A stretch of DNA of 64,000 nt from an uncultured Phascolarctobacterium sp. (GCA_900551745.1 URXA01000001.1:186001-250000), one strand, 5' to 3'. Shown: positions 19,249 through 28,903, counted from the first letter of the stretch. Numbers and translations are program-made. The notes: generated from the letters alone by a model not told the origin.

Positions 19249-20482
19249 AGTTATCGTCGTAGGCGGAGGTGCAGCTGGCTTATTGGCGGCTGTTGCTGCT
19301 GCCGAACAGGGAGCCCGGGTAACAGTTTTAGAAAAGATGTTTAAGCCCGGTAAAAAACTTTTGATTACAGGTAAAGGCCGTTGTAATATTACTAATGATT
19401 GTGAATTACAGGAAATAATAAAAAATATTCCTGGAAATGGACGCTTTTTAAACAGTGCTCTACGTCAGTTTACTAATGAAGATATTGTAAAACTTTTAAA
19501 TGATAATGGTTTGGCAACTAAAGTTGAACGTGGTGGGAGGGTTTTTCCCGTCAGTGATCAGGCTAAAGATGTAGTAGATACATTGTTAAAAATTCTGCAT
19601 GATTTAGGTGTAGAATTGTTTACTGATGTTTGTGTGACTGAAATTTTAACTGATACTGATAAAGTTATCGGCGTCAAGACTAAAAGCGGAAAAGTATTTA
19701 AAGCAGATGCAGTTATTGTTGCTGCAGGTGGAGCGTCTTATCCTGGAACCGGATCTGACGGAAGTGGTTTTAAACTTGCCGAAAAATTGGGACATACAAT
19801 AACATCTCTTAAACCTTCTCTGGTACCATTAACTAGTGATTCCCCTTATATTTCTGATTTGCAGGGGCTGTCCCTGCGTAACGTACAGGCTACTGTTTGT
19901 TCTTCAGGAAGTAAGGCTGCTTCGGAATTTGGGGAAATGTTATTTACGCATTTTGGTGTGTCGGGTCCAATTATTTTATCACTTAGTAAAACAGTCGCAG
20001 CACTTCTGGAAGCTGATAAAATGAATATTGATTTGTTGATAGATTTAAAACCTGCTTTAACTTTTGAAAAGCTTGAAGCAAGAGTTCAGCGCGATTTTGA
20101 GCAATACAGTCGAAAGCAGCTGTTGAACGGAATGAAAGATCTTCTGCCGCAGCGCTTGATCCCCGTAGTTTTAGATCAGGCTTATCTAAATGAAGAAAAG
20201 CCTGTCAATCAGATATCAAAAGAAGAACGTAAGCGTTTGGTGGAAGTATTAAAAGGGTTATCAGTTTCTATTACGGGAACGAGGTCTTTAGCCGAGGCTA
20301 TCGTAACAGCCGGGGGCGTATCCATAAAAGAAATAGAGCCTAAAACATTGCGTTCCAAGTTGTGGCAAGGATTGTATTTTGCAGGAGAAGTCATTGATAT
20401 AGACGGTTATACTGGCGGTTATAATCTGCAGGCAGCATTTTCAACAGGATATGCCGCAGGAACGGCGGCTGCATGTCAATAA
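19241..20482 (+). CDS. NAD(P)/FAD-dependent oxidoreductase, HI0933/BaiN family
   Basis: This flavoprotein family includes BaiN, linked to bile-acid dehydroxylation, and many uncharacterised members. An FAD-binding Rossmann motif VGGGAAGLLAAVAAAE opens the protein. KKLLITGKGRCNIT and SYPGTGSDGSGFKLAE are family hallmarks, and the C-terminus has AGEVIDIDGYTGGYNLQAA. Length (413) is normal. It overlaps rluB by 8 bases and sits 19 bases before cmk, so it looks part of a housekeeping operon rather than a bile-acid locus. Substrate unknown. Confidence 0.85.
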   Translation: MNKVIVVGGGAAGLLAAVAAAEQGARVTVLEKMFKPGKKLLITGKGRCNITNDCELQEIIKNIPGNGRFLNSALRQFTNEDIVKLLNDNGLATKVERGGRVFPVSDQAKDVVDTLLKILHDLGVELFTDVCVTEILTDTDKVIGVKTKSGKVFKADAVIVAAGGASYPGTGSDGSGFKLAEKLGHTITSLKPSLVPLTSDSPYISDLQGLSLRNVQATVCSSGSKAASEFGEMLFTHFGVSGPIILSLSKTVAALLEADKMNIDLLIDLKPALTFEKLEARVQRDFEQYSRKQLLNGMKDLLPQRLIPVVLDQAYLNEEKPVNQISKEERKRLVEVLKGLSVSITGTRSLAEAIVTAGGVSIKEIEPKTLRSKLWQGLYFAGEVIDIDGYTGGYNLQAAFSTGYAAGTAAACQ

Positions 20483-20501
20483 ATAGGCAGGGTGGTAAAT
20501 G

Positions 20502-21167
20502 ATGGAGAAGAAATTAGTAGTTGCTATCGACGGTCCGGCAGGAGCAGGTAAAAGTACTATTGCTAAACTGGCAGCCGAAGAATTGGACTATATTTATATC
20601 GATACAGGTGCTATGTATCGTTCTGTAGCCTGGAAATTTTTACAAAGCCAGCAGGATTTTTCACCTGAATTAGTAAGTAAACTTGCTGCTGAAATGACTA
20701 TTACTTTTAAACAGGAAGCAAAATTGAATCGTGTTTTTGTTGATGGACTGGAAGTAACAGAGGCAATCAGAACCCCTGAAGTGACAGAAATTGTTTCTAA
20801 AGTATCTGCTGTAGGAGCTGTACGCGAAGCAATGGTAGCTCAGCAGCGCCGCATGGGAGAAGCCGGTGGGGTAGTGATGGACGGGCGTGATATTGGAACA
20901 GTGGTGTTTCCGCATGCTGATTTGAAGATTTTTCTGACTGCTTCTGCTGAAGAGCGGGCATCGCGGCGATACAAAGAAATGCTTGCCAAAGGCATGCAGG
21001 TTGATCTGAAGCAGCTGCAGTCTGATATCGAGGCGCGCGATAAGCAGGATTGTGAACGTAAAATTGCGCCGCTTTGCTGTGCAGAAGATGCAATTTTTTT
21101 GGACAGTTCTAATATGTCTATTCAGGAAGTTGTTTCTAAAATTTTAACTTTGGTGCAGGAGCATTAG
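20502..21167 (+). CDS. cmk: cytidylate kinase
   Basis: Cmk phosphorylates CMP and dCMP with ATP. The P-loop is GPAGAGKST, followed by IDTGAMYRS, which reads the CMP base, and MDGRDIGTVVFP. Length is 221. Two adjacent ATGs are present; I prefer 20502 because AGGGTGG lies 6 bases upstream of it. It is followed after 3 bases by plsC and then ispH-rpsA, the cmk-plsC-ispH order seen widely in Clostridia and Negativicutes. Confidence 0.96.
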   Translation: MEKKLVVAIDGPAGAGKSTIAKLAAEELDYIYIDTGAMYRSVAWKFLQSQQDFSPELVSKLAAEMTITFKQEAKLNRVFVDGLEVTEAIRTPEVTEIVSKVSAVGAVREAMVAQQRRMGEAGGVVMDGRDIGTVVFPHADLKIFLTASAEERASRRYKEMLAKGMQVDLKQLQSDIEARDKQDCERKIAPLCCAEDAIFLDSSNMSIQEVVSKILTLVQEH

Positions 21168-21170
21168 ACT

Positions 21171-21761
21171 ATGTTTTATTCAGTCTTAAAGATTATTTTA
21201 AGAATTGTATTCAAAATATTTTTGCGGTTGGAAGTAAAAGGTACAGAAAATATTCCAGCAACAGGCCCTTTGGTCATTGCCAGTAACCATTTAAGTTTGC
21301 TGGATCCGCCTGTAATCGGTGTAGCTTCTACTAGAAAAGTACACTTTATGGCCAAACAGGAGCTATTTGTACCCGTTTTGGGTGATATTTATAAACTTTT
21401 GGGCGCCTTTCCTGTAAAACGCGGAGGAGCCGACAGAACAGCAATCAAATACGGTATTGACTTGATGCTGGACGGTGGTGTGTTGGCTATTTTTCCTGAA
21501 GGGACTCGCAGTAAAACAGGGGCGTTAGGTAAGGCTGAGCCCGGGGCTTTGATGATGGCAGGAAAAGCTAAAGCAGTCATTGTTCCAACATGTGTAAAAG
21601 GTACCGATATCAAACGGCAGGGAAAATTATGGCCGCAAGTGAACGTCACATTTGGAAAACCTATTTTTTTTCCACAGGATGTACCAATCAGCAAAGAACT
21701 GCTGCATGAACTTACAGAAGCTTTGATGCTGGAAATAAAACGCTTACAAGAAGCGGAGTGA
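21171..21761 (+). CDS. plsC: 1-acyl-sn-glycerol-3-phosphate acyltransferase
   Basis: PlsC adds the second acyl chain to make phosphatidic acid. The catalytic HxxxxD motif is NHLSLLD (about residues 40-46), and the substrate-binding block is FPEGTRS. An N-terminal hydrophobic segment anchors it to the inner membrane. Length (196) is typical for the short Gram-positive form. It lies between cmk and ispH-rpsA with gaps of 3 and 4 bases, a tight operon. PlsY, which makes its substrate, is encoded at 28206. Confidence 0.94.
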   Translation: MFYSVLKIILRIVFKIFLRLEVKGTENIPATGPLVIASNHLSLLDPPVIGVASTRKVHFMAKQELFVPVLGDIYKLLGAFPVKRGGADRTAIKYGIDLMLDGGVLAIFPEGTRSKTGALGKAEPGALMMAGKAKAVIVPTCVKGTDIKRQGKLWPQVNVTFGKPIFFPQDVPISKELLHELTEALMLEIKRLQEAE

Positions 21762-21765
21762 TAGT

Positions 21766-23835
21766 ATGAAAATCAGAATTGCTGAATATTGCGGATTTTG
21801 TTACGGCGTCAAACGTGCTGTAGAGATGGCATATAAATTGGCTGAAGCAAACGAAGCATCTGGGACATTAGGACCTTTGATACATAATCCGCAGCTTATC
21901 GAGGATTTAAATGCCAAAGGAGTGCCTTGCCGTGAAAGCCTGGACGAATTTCAAGCTGGAGAAACTGTTGTTTTTCGCTCGCATGGAGTTGGCCCTGACG
22001 TTTACGAAGCTGCTCAGGCAAAAAATCTGACTATTCTTGATGCAACCTGTCCAAATGTTAAAGCTGCTCAGAAAAAAGGACGAGCTTTAGCTGAGGCGGG
22101 TTATTTACCTGTAATTATTGGTGAAAAAAATCATCCTGAAGTAAAAAGTATTGTACAATGGGCAGGAAAACATGCTATAGTTATAGAATGTATAAAAGAT
22201 ATAGGTAATGTACCTTTAGCAGATAAATATGGCGTTTTGATTCAAACTACCTTTGAATTGGCGAAGTTTGAAGAAATCTTGGCAGAACTTCAGAAGGAAC
22301 GTTCCGGTGAATATAAAATAGAGAAAACTATTTGCCTGGCAACGTCTCAACGACAAAATGCTGCTCTGAAGTTAGCTGGAGAAGTAGATGTCTTTGTCGT
22401 AATAGGCGGCAGGAACAGTGCTAATACAAGACACTTATATGAACTTGTTGCAGAACACTGTAAGCGTGCTTACCATATCGAAACAGCCTCGGAATTAAAC
22501 GAGGAGATGTTTAAAAACTGTCAAAATATAGGAATAACGGCAGGCGCATCAACGCCGGACCGTATAATTAAGGAGGCTATACGTGTAATGGAAAACATGG
22601 AATCTTTTGAAAGTATGCTGGAACAAAGCCTGGAGGACGCACACGTCTACCCTGGTAAGATTGTTAAAGCTACAGTCATCCAAATAGGCAAAGATGAGGT
22701 ATATGTTGACTTCGGCTATATGAAAGAAGGCGCTATTACTTTTTCGCAATGGTCTAATGAAGCTCCGGAAATTTTGGCTCAGACTATCAAAGTCGGTGAT
22801 GAAGTAGAGGCTAAAGTTATACCTGGGACTTCAAAAGATGATTTTATCCGTCTTTCGAAAATCAAAGCTGAACAGGATGCTGCCTGGAATTATGTGGCAG
22901 ATTTGGCAGAAGGCGAAAAACGCCATGCTACTGTAAAAGTTCTGCGGATTATTAAAAATAAAATGAAAAATATCGTCGGTTTAGCTGTTGCAGTTGAGGG
23001 TGTTGAAGGGTTTATGCCTGCTTCTCATGTGGAATTACGCCGCGTAGAAGACTTTTCCGATTATATCGGTAAAGAATTAGAAGCGGAAGTTATTGAGGTT
23101 GATACGGCAAAAAAACGTTTAGTTGTTTCACGTCGTGATTTACTTAGAAATGAAAAAGAAGCAAAAGCTCAGGCTTGGCGTGATGCCAAAGAAGCCAGGA
23201 TACAAGCTGCCAAAGAAGCTCGTGCTGCCGCAGAGGATGCTGCTTATGCTTCTGTTGAAGAAGGAGAAACAGTTACAGGCAAAGTTGTAAGAATAGCTGA
23301 TTTTGGCTTATTTGTTGAAGTTGGACAGGGGCTGGTCGGCTTAGTTCATAATACCGAATTATCCTGGGATCGTAATGTAAAAGCAGAAGATGCTGCTAAA
23401 GTCGATGATGAAGTAACCGTACTGGTGAAGAAAATTGACCGTGAAAACAGACGCGTTGCACTCAGTATAAAAGCTACTCAGGAGGATCCTTGGCTGACTT
23501 TAGCTGCTGCTTTTAAAGAAGGTATGGTTGTCGAAGGTACTGTAGAGAGGTTCCTGCCTTTTGGCGCTATCGTAAAACTTGCTGATAAAGTTGAAGGATT
23601 GGTACATGTTTCTGAAATTGCTGAAACCCGTGTTGAAAAACCGGAAGACGTTTTGGAAATCGGTCAAAATATAAAAGTAAAAGTTATCAAAGTTGATTTG
23701 AAGCATAAGAAGATCGGTTTAAGTATCGTTAAAGCAGTTAAAGAAGCAGAAAAAGCTGAATACAGCTCTTTTATCAATGACAAACCGGAACTGACTCTTG
23801 ATTTAAAAGAACAGCTGGAAGGTTTGAACAATTAA
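21766..23835 (+). CDS. ispH: fused HMBPP reductase IspH and ribosomal protein S1
   Basis: Two proteins are joined in one frame. Residues 1-275 are IspH, the [4Fe-4S] enzyme making IPP and DMAPP in the last step of the MEP pathway. Its cluster cysteines are C12, C95 and C190, with the acid-base region NHPEV at 123-127. Residues about 290-689 contain four S1 repeats, the last two being the clearest (TGKVVRIADFGLFVEVG and EGTVERFLPFGAIVKL). An Ala/Glu-rich linker separates repeats two and three. This fusion is known in Clostridia and Negativicutes. The next gene, fni, interconverts the IspH products. Confidence 0.96.
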   Translation: MKIRIAEYCGFCYGVKRAVEMAYKLAEANEASGTLGPLIHNPQLIEDLNAKGVPCRESLDEFQAGETVVFRSHGVGPDVYEAAQAKNLTILDATCPNVKAAQKKGRALAEAGYLPVIIGEKNHPEVKSIVQWAGKHAIVIECIKDIGNVPLADKYGVLIQTTFELAKFEEILAELQKERSGEYKIEKTICLATSQRQNAALKLAGEVDVFVVIGGRNSANTRHLYELVAEHCKRAYHIETASELNEEMFKNCQNIGITAGASTPDRIIKEAIRVMENMESFESMLEQSLEDAHVYPGKIVKATVIQIGKDEVYVDFGYMKEGAITFSQWSNEAPEILAQTIKVGDEVEAKVIPGTSKDDFIRLSKIKAEQDAAWNYVADLAEGEKRHATVKVLRIIKNKMKNIVGLAVAVEGVEGFMPASHVELRRVEDFSDYIGKELEAEVIEVDTAKKRLVVSRRDLLRNEKEAKAQAWRDAKEARIQAAKEARAAAEDAAYASVEEGETVTGKVVRIADFGLFVEVGQGLVGLVHNTELSWDRNVKAEDAAKVDDEVTVLVKKIDRENRRVALSIKATQEDPWLTLAAAFKEGMVVEGTVERFLPFGAIVKLADKVEGLVHVSEIAETRVEKPEDVLEIGQNIKVKVIKVDLKHKKIGLSIVKAVKEAEKAEYSSFINDKPELTLDLKEQLEGLNN

Positions 23836-23843
23836 TTAAACGG

Positions 23844-24914
23844 ATGGTAGATATGTCGCGAGAGCAAAGAAAATTAGATCATATCAGATATGCATTAGAA
23901 CTTGGCGATGGGCCGCTTACGAACGGTTTTGCCGATATGCATTTTCTGCATAATTGCTTGCCTGAACTTGCTCCCGCTGATATTGATATTACAACGACGC
24001 TGGGCGGTATTAAGCTCAGCGTTCCCTTTTTGATAAATGCGATAACCGGCGGTACGGACAATGTTATTGACATTAATCGTAAGCTTGCAGAAACAGCAAG
24101 ATCAGTTGGTGCCGCTATAGCAGTTGGTTCACAATATGGAGCTGTAAAAAGTAAAAGCAGTTATCAGAGTTTTAAAGTAGTGCGCGAAGTTTATCCGAAT
24201 GGAATCGTTTTTGCTAATGTCAGCGCTCTGGCAACACCGGCTGAAGCAGCTGAAGCTGTTAAAATGCTTGATGCTGATGCTTTGCAGGTTCATTTGAATC
24301 CTGCGCAGGAGCTTGTAATGCCGGAAGGTGATAAAGATTTTAAAGGTACTTTGGATAATATGCGCCGCATTTTAGAACATAGCGAAGTTCCTGTCATCGT
24401 CAAGGAAACTGGTTGCGGTATGGCATCGGAACAAATCCAACAGATGCTTGCCTTTGGCTTTACATGGTTTGATATCGGCGGAGCCGGAGGCACTAATTTC
24501 CCTGCAATAGAAGCAAAACGTTTTACTTCACAAAGGTCTATTTTGTCTGAGTGGGGGATAAATACTGCTAAAACTCTTGCTGAAGCTTTTTCTGTTTGCG
24601 GCAGTAATGATATTATTATCGCCAGCGGAGGAATACGAGACGGACTGACTGCTGCGAAAGCGTTTGCTTTAAGTGCTGATACGGTAGGGATGTCAGGTAA
24701 TATTCTGCGTTATATTATGGAAAAAGATGTTGAAGAAGCTCAAAAGGTATTAACAGATATCATCAATGATTTGAGGATGGTAATGCTGCTTACAGGATCC
24801 AGTAATCTGAAAGCTCTGCGTAAAGCTCCAATGTATTTTACAGGCGAATTACGTGAGTTTTTACTTGGTCGTAATTATGATATTTTAAAAATAAGCGCAG
24901 CCAGAAAAAGATAG
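23844..24914 (+). CDS. fni: type 2 isopentenyl-diphosphate isomerase
   Basis: Fni is an FMN- and NADPH-dependent enzyme that equilibrates IPP and DMAPP. The N-terminal RKLDHIRYAL is the family start signature. The FMN-binding barrel shows NAITGGT, SVGAAIAVGSQ, QVHLNPAQE and, near the C-terminus, SGGIRDGLTAAKA. Length (356) is normal. A second in-frame ATG at 23853 has GGATGG five bases upstream and may be the true start. It lies 8 bases after ispH-rpsA, so both isoprenoid genes are probably co-transcribed. A strong terminator follows. Confidence 0.95.
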   Translation: MVDMSREQRKLDHIRYALELGDGPLTNGFADMHFLHNCLPELAPADIDITTTLGGIKLSVPFLINAITGGTDNVIDINRKLAETARSVGAAIAVGSQYGAVKSKSSYQSFKVVREVYPNGIVFANVSALATPAEAAEAVKMLDADALQVHLNPAQELVMPEGDKDFKGTLDNMRRILEHSEVPVIVKETGCGMASEQIQQMLAFGFTWFDIGGAGGTNFPAIEAKRFTSQRSILSEWGINTAKTLAEAFSVCGSNDIIIASGGIRDGLTAAKAFALSADTVGMSGNILRYIMEKDVEEAQKVLTDIINDLRMVMLLTGSSNLKALRKAPMYFTGELREFLLGRNYDILKISAARKR

Positions 24915-24921
24915 TAGGTTT

Positions 24922-24955
24922 ATCCCGTTCTTCAAATAAGAACGGGATTTTTGTG
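24922..24955 (+). terminator. terminator after fni
   Basis: An 11-bp perfect stem (24922-24932 with 24938-24948, loop CAAAT) runs into TTTTGTG. Confidence 0.85.
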
Positions 24956-24959
24956 TGTT

Positions 24960-24988
24960 TTGTCAAATTTGAAATTATAATGTATAAT
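24960..24988 (+). promoter_or_regulatory. promoter of the DUF512-cobO-der-plsY unit
   Basis: TTGTCA (24960-24965), a 17-bp spacer and perfect TATAAT (24983-24988) start immediately after the fni terminator. Confidence 0.75.
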
Positions 24989-25025
24989 ATTAAGATACCA
25001 AACTGTGCTTTTAGAAAGGGAAAAT

Positions 25026-26309
25026 ATGCAGGGAATCATTAGTGCCGTACGCCGTAACAGTTTAGCTGAAAATGCCGGAATCAAAGCCGGTGAAAAACTG
25101 TGTGCTGTTAATGGTGTGTTAGTACGTGATATTATAGAATTAAGTTATTTAGTTGCAGACGAACAGATTACATTGACGATTGAAGATTCGGAAGGCCGAC
25201 AGCGCCAGATAGTTATTGAAAAATATACTGATGAAGAATTGGGACTGGAATTTGAAACGGCTGTTTTTGACGGGGTTACTACTTGTTATAACAATTGTGT
25301 ATTCTGTTTTGTAGATCAGATGATTCCTGGTATGAGAGAATCATTATATGTACGTGATGATGATTATCGTTTATCTTTCTTATATGGTAATTTTATTACT
25401 CTTACAAATATGAAGGAAGAAGATTTTGAACAGATCATAAAGACGCATATGTCGCCGCTCTATATTTCCGTACATGCAACAAGACCCGAAGTACGCTGCC
25501 AAATGATGAATAACCGCTTTGCCGGTGAATTGATGTCCAAAATCAATAGATTGGTCGAAGCTGGAATTTCTATCCATACACAAATCGTTTGCTGTCCTGG
25601 TTATAATGATGGAGAAGTGTTGGAACAAACCTATCGTGATTTGGAAGCCTTAGCGCCTATGGTAGAAACAATGGCTGTAGTTCCGGTTGGTATTACAAAG
25701 CATAGAGAACATTTGACGTCGATGCGTTTATTTTCTAGATCTGAAGCTGCTGCTATAGTTGATAAAGTTACTGTATGGCAGCAGGAATGCCGCGAAAAAT
25801 TTGGAAAATCCTTCGTTTATCTAGGAGATGAGTTCTATTTATTGGCAGAAAAACAACTCCCCGATGCATCATGGTATGATGGATTTCCGCAAATCGAAAA
25901 TGGCATTGGTCTGAGTCGTAGTTTTATTGACGAATGGCAGCAGGTTGCAGACAAAACTGCTGCTTGGAAGAATAGTGTCGACGCTGTAATACCAGTTGGC
26001 ACCAGTGCTTATAAAATTTTGCAGCCACTGCTGGATAATTTTAATAATAAAACTGGTTCAAAACACAGTTTTATTCCGGTAAATAACGAATTTTTTGGTG
26101 AAACTATCAATGTTACCGGGTTATTAGTTGGTAAAGATATTTTAAATGCTGCCAAAGGCAAGCAAAGAATTATTTTGCCTGCAGTTGTTTTAAATCAGGA
26201 TAATTTGTTTTTAGATGATATGTCCTTTGATGACTTTAAAAAAGCTTTTGACGGCAAAGTAGAGCGTGCTGTCAATGCACGCGAACTGGTTTCACTGCTT
26301 AGCAGATAG
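25026..26309 (+). CDS. DUF512 protein with PDZ and radical-SAM-like domain
   Basis: This conserved family has no assigned reaction that I know. Residues about 1-65 form a PDZ-like domain (NSLAENAGIKAGEKLCAVNG). A CxxxCxxC motif, CYNNCVFC, follows near residue 88, as in radical SAM proteins. The C-terminal half is DUF512. Start at ATG 25026: GAAAGGG lies 5 bases upstream; the in-frame GTG at 25005 is ahead of it. It often neighbours der in Firmicutes; here cobO stands between. The CxxxCxxC fits an iron-sulfur cluster, but SAM chemistry is unproven. Confidence 0.85.
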   Translation: MQGIISAVRRNSLAENAGIKAGEKLCAVNGVLVRDIIELSYLVADEQITLTIEDSEGRQRQIVIEKYTDEELGLEFETAVFDGVTTCYNNCVFCFVDQMIPGMRESLYVRDDDYRLSFLYGNFITLTNMKEEDFEQIIKTHMSPLYISVHATRPEVRCQMMNNRFAGELMSKINRLVEAGISIHTQIVCCPGYNDGEVLEQTYRDLEALAPMVETMAVVPVGITKHREHLTSMRLFSRSEAAAIVDKVTVWQQECREKFGKSFVYLGDEFYLLAEKQLPDASWYDGFPQIENGIGLSRSFIDEWQQVADKTAAWKNSVDAVIPVGTSAYKILQPLLDNFNNKTGSKHSFIPVNNEFFGETINVTGLLVGKDILNAAKGKQRIILPAVVLNQDNLFLDDMSFDDFKKAFDGKVERAVNARELVSLLSR

Positions 26310-26319
26310 GAGGACGATT

Positions 26320-26844
26320 ATGAAAGGTTATGGTTTACTGCAGGTTTATACAGGATCAGGAAAAGGAAAAACTACTGCGGCACTGGGTGTGGCTTTGCGT
26401 GCTGCTGGCAGGGGAGCCAAAACGGTCATGCTGTCATTTCTCAAAGATGATCCTGCTTATGGTGAAGCTATGGCGGCGCAATACCTTCCGCATTTTTTAC
26501 TGAGGCAGGTTGGACGCGATGCTTTCGTAAATTTTCATAATCCAGATCCTATTGACCTTAAAATGGTTCGTGAAGGCTGGGAAGAAGCAAAAAAAATTAT
26601 TCTTGAAGATACCGCAGATTTATTGATTTTAGATGAACTTAATATTGTTTTGGCAACTGGAATGCTGCCATTAGAGGAAGTTATTGATTTTCTTAAAAAA
26701 TATAAAGGTAAGACAGAGATCATTACAACAGGACGTGGTGCTCCTGAAGAACTGATCTCTATAGCCGATTTGGTTACGGATATGCAGGAAATAAAACACT
26801 ATTTCCATAAAGGCATCAGTTCCCGTGACGGAATCGACCATTAG
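26320..26844 (+). CDS. cobO: corrinoid adenosyltransferase (CobO/BtuR type)
   Basis: CobO transfers adenosyl from ATP to cob(I)alamin or cobyrinate diamide, making the coenzyme form of B12. The N-terminal P-loop-like motif is TGSGKGKTTAALG, with LLILDELN as the Walker B region and TGRGAPEELI near the C-terminus. Length is 174. Start at ATG 26320, where an AGGAGG site overlaps the end of the previous gene; the open frame extends further upstream but lacks a ribosome site. No other cobalamin gene is nearby, so it may serve salvage. Confidence 0.92.
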   Translation: MKGYGLLQVYTGSGKGKTTAALGVALRAAGRGAKTVMLSFLKDDPAYGEAMAAQYLPHFLLRQVGRDAFVNFHNPDPIDLKMVREGWEEAKKIILEDTADLLILDELNIVLATGMLPLEEVIDFLKKYKGKTEIITTGRGAPEELISIADLVTDMQEIKHYFHKGISSRDGIDH

Positions 26845-26864
26845 AGAGTGAGGATGAGAATGTT

Positions 26865-28193
26865 ATGGGAAAACCGATAGTTGCTATCGTAGGTCGACCA
26901 AATGTAGGTAAGTCGACATTATTTAATATTTTTGCTAACAGTAGGATTTCAATAGTTGAAGATACTCCCGGTGTAACTCGTGACCGATTGTATGCTGATA
27001 CCGAATGGCTTGATAATGAATTCATGATGGTAGATACCGGTGGTATCGAAATTATGAATACTGATAAAATAGCTGTTTCTATCCGTCAGCAGGCACAGAT
27101 AGCAATTGCTGAAGCAGATGTTATTTTGTTTGTTTGTGATGCGCGTGCGGGTATTACTCATGAAGACGCAGAAGTAGCTAAAATGCTGCGTCAATCGAAG
27201 AAACCAATAGTTCTTGCTATCAATAAAGCTGATTCTCCGAAACAGGAAATGGAAATTTTTGAATTTTATAATCTTGGAATCGGTGAACCTATTCCCGTTT
27301 CAGCCGCAAATCATCTTGGACTTGGCGATTTACTGGATGCAGTTGTGGAAAAATTTCCTGAAACTTCAGCTTATGGTGAAGACGGTGATGAGGATGAAAT
27401 CAAAGTAGCGTTGATTGGTCGTCCGAATGTTGGTAAATCTTCAATTTTTAATACTTTAGTGGGTGAAGAACGTTCTATCGTAAGTGATGTTGCAGGAACC
27501 ACGCGTGATGCTATCGATACTCCTGTGGTTAGAGAGGGGCAGAAATTTCTTTTTATCGATACTGCAGGTATGCGTCGTAAAGCACGTATAGATGAGCCTA
27601 TTGAGAAATACAGTATAATTCGTTCATTAAGGGCAGTAGACCGCTCTGACGTCGTTTTGATGGTTATAGATGCTATCGACGGTGTTACAGAACAGGATAA
27701 AAAAATTGCCGGATATGCACATGAGGCTGGTAAAGGTATTGTTTTAGTAGTAAATAAATGGGATCTGTACGATAAAGACAATACTTCTACCTTGCGTTAT
27801 ACAGAAAATCTGCGCAGGGAATTAGTATTTATGCAGTATGCTCCTGTAGTCTTTGTTTCAGCAATGACTAAACAGCGTATACACAGACTGCCTGAGGTTA
27901 TCCATTATGTAGCAGAGCAGAATGCTATGCGTATTTCTACCAGTGTGCTTAACCAGGTTGTTGAAGATGCTATTGCAATCAATCCGCCGCCTACCGAAAA
28001 AGGTCAGCGATTAAAAATATTGTATGCCACACAGGTTAAAATCAAACCGCCGACATTTGTTATCTTTGTTAATGAACCGGAAATCATGCATTTTTCGTAT
28101 CAACGTTATTTAGAAAACAAATTACGCGAAGCTTTTGGTTTTGAAGGAACACCATTGCAAATGATCATTCGCGGTAAAAACGAAGAAGAATAA
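26865..28193 (+). CDS. der: ribosome biogenesis GTPase Der (EngA)
   Basis: Der has two tandem GTPase domains and matures the 50S subunit. The P-loops are GRPNVGKST near residue 9 and GRPNVGKSS near 183, each with its DT(A/P)G and NKxD motifs (NKAD, NKWD). The C-terminal KH-like domain ends with QMIIRGKN. Length (442) is standard. The Shine-Dalgarno is modest. It is followed by plsY after 12 bases; a der-plsY pairing is common in Firmicutes. Confidence 0.97.
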   Translation: MGKPIVAIVGRPNVGKSTLFNIFANSRISIVEDTPGVTRDRLYADTEWLDNEFMMVDTGGIEIMNTDKIAVSIRQQAQIAIAEADVILFVCDARAGITHEDAEVAKMLRQSKKPIVLAINKADSPKQEMEIFEFYNLGIGEPIPVSAANHLGLGDLLDAVVEKFPETSAYGEDGDEDEIKVALIGRPNVGKSSIFNTLVGEERSIVSDVAGTTRDAIDTPVVREGQKFLFIDTAGMRRKARIDEPIEKYSIIRSLRAVDRSDVVLMVIDAIDGVTEQDKKIAGYAHEAGKGIVLVVNKWDLYDKDNTSTLRYTENLRRELVFMQYAPVVFVSAMTKQRIHRLPEVIHYVAEQNAMRISTSVLNQVVEDAIAINPPPTEKGQRLKILYATQVKIKPPTFVIFVNEPEIMHFSYQRYLENKLREAFGFEGTPLQMIIRGKNEEE

Positions 28194-28205
28194 GGTGGGG
28201 GAGAA

Positions 28206-28832
28206 ATGGCAGAAGGCTTAGTATGGCTTGTTTGCTTCATTGTCGGTCACGCATTTGGTTCGATACCATGCGGGCTATGGCTAGTAAAAGCTGCTCATGG
28301 TATTGATATCAGAGAATATGGCAGTAAAAATATAGGAACAACTAACGTTTTTCGCACTGTAGGTGGTAAAACAGCGTTTTTTGTACTGTTGTGCGATATG
28401 ATGAAGGGGATTCTTGCTGTAGCGTTAGTGGCTTATTTCACCAATAACGCAATGGGTGGAATGGTTGCTGCCGGTATTGGAGCTTTACTCGGGCATAATT
28501 ATTCTATATTTTTAGGATTTAAGGGTGGGCGCGGTGTTGCTACCGGTTTGGGACTGATTCTTTATTTTATGCCTAAAGTTTGCATTGCCAGTTTTGGCGT
28601 CTGGTTGGTTTTGGTTTTACTGACGCGCTATGTTTCACTAGGGTCTGTTGTAGCTGCCATTTGCACACCGATTTTTGCTTATTATTTTGGTTACGCTCAG
28701 CCATTAGTAATTTTTGCTGCCGTAGCAGGAGGGTTTGTTGTTATACGTCATGCGGAAAATATCAAAAGGCTTTTGAATGGTACAGAAAGTAAAATAAAAC
28801 AGGGTAATGCAAAAAATCTACAAAAAAAATAA
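28206..28832 (+). CDS. plsY: glycerol-3-phosphate acyltransferase PlsY
   Basis: PlsY transfers an acyl group from acyl-phosphate to glycerol-3-phosphate, starting phospholipid synthesis in the inner membrane. The three family motifs are visible: GSIPCG with REYGSKNIGTTNV, GHNYSIFLGFKGGRGVATG, and a C-terminal RHAENIKRL. Five hydrophobic helices fit the known topology. Length is 208. GGTGGGGGAG lies just before the ATG. A terminator closes the unit. Confidence 0.96.
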   Translation: MAEGLVWLVCFIVGHAFGSIPCGLWLVKAAHGIDIREYGSKNIGTTNVFRTVGGKTAFFVLLCDMMKGILAVALVAYFTNNAMGGMVAAGIGALLGHNYSIFLGFKGGRGVATGLGLILYFMPKVCIASFGVWLVLVLLTRYVSLGSVVAAICTPIFAYYFGYAQPLVIFAAVAGGFVVIRHAENIKRLLNGTESKIKQGNAKNLQKK

Positions 28833-28843
28833 TAATATTGATT

Positions 28844-28880
28844 ACAGCCGTATTTATGTACTAAAAACGGCTGTTTTTCT
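28844..28880 (+). terminator. terminator after plsY
   Basis: An 8-bp stem ACAGCCGT/ACGGCTGT (28844-28851 with 28867-28874) is followed by TTTTTCT. Confidence 0.7.
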
Positions 28881-28903
28881 ATTTTTATAAGAAAATCTTA
28901 AAA

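Noticed and set aside
19241..20482. Bile-acid operon membership of the BaiN-like flavoprotein
   Set aside because: Neighbours are rluB and cmk; no other bai gene is present and the family is broad.
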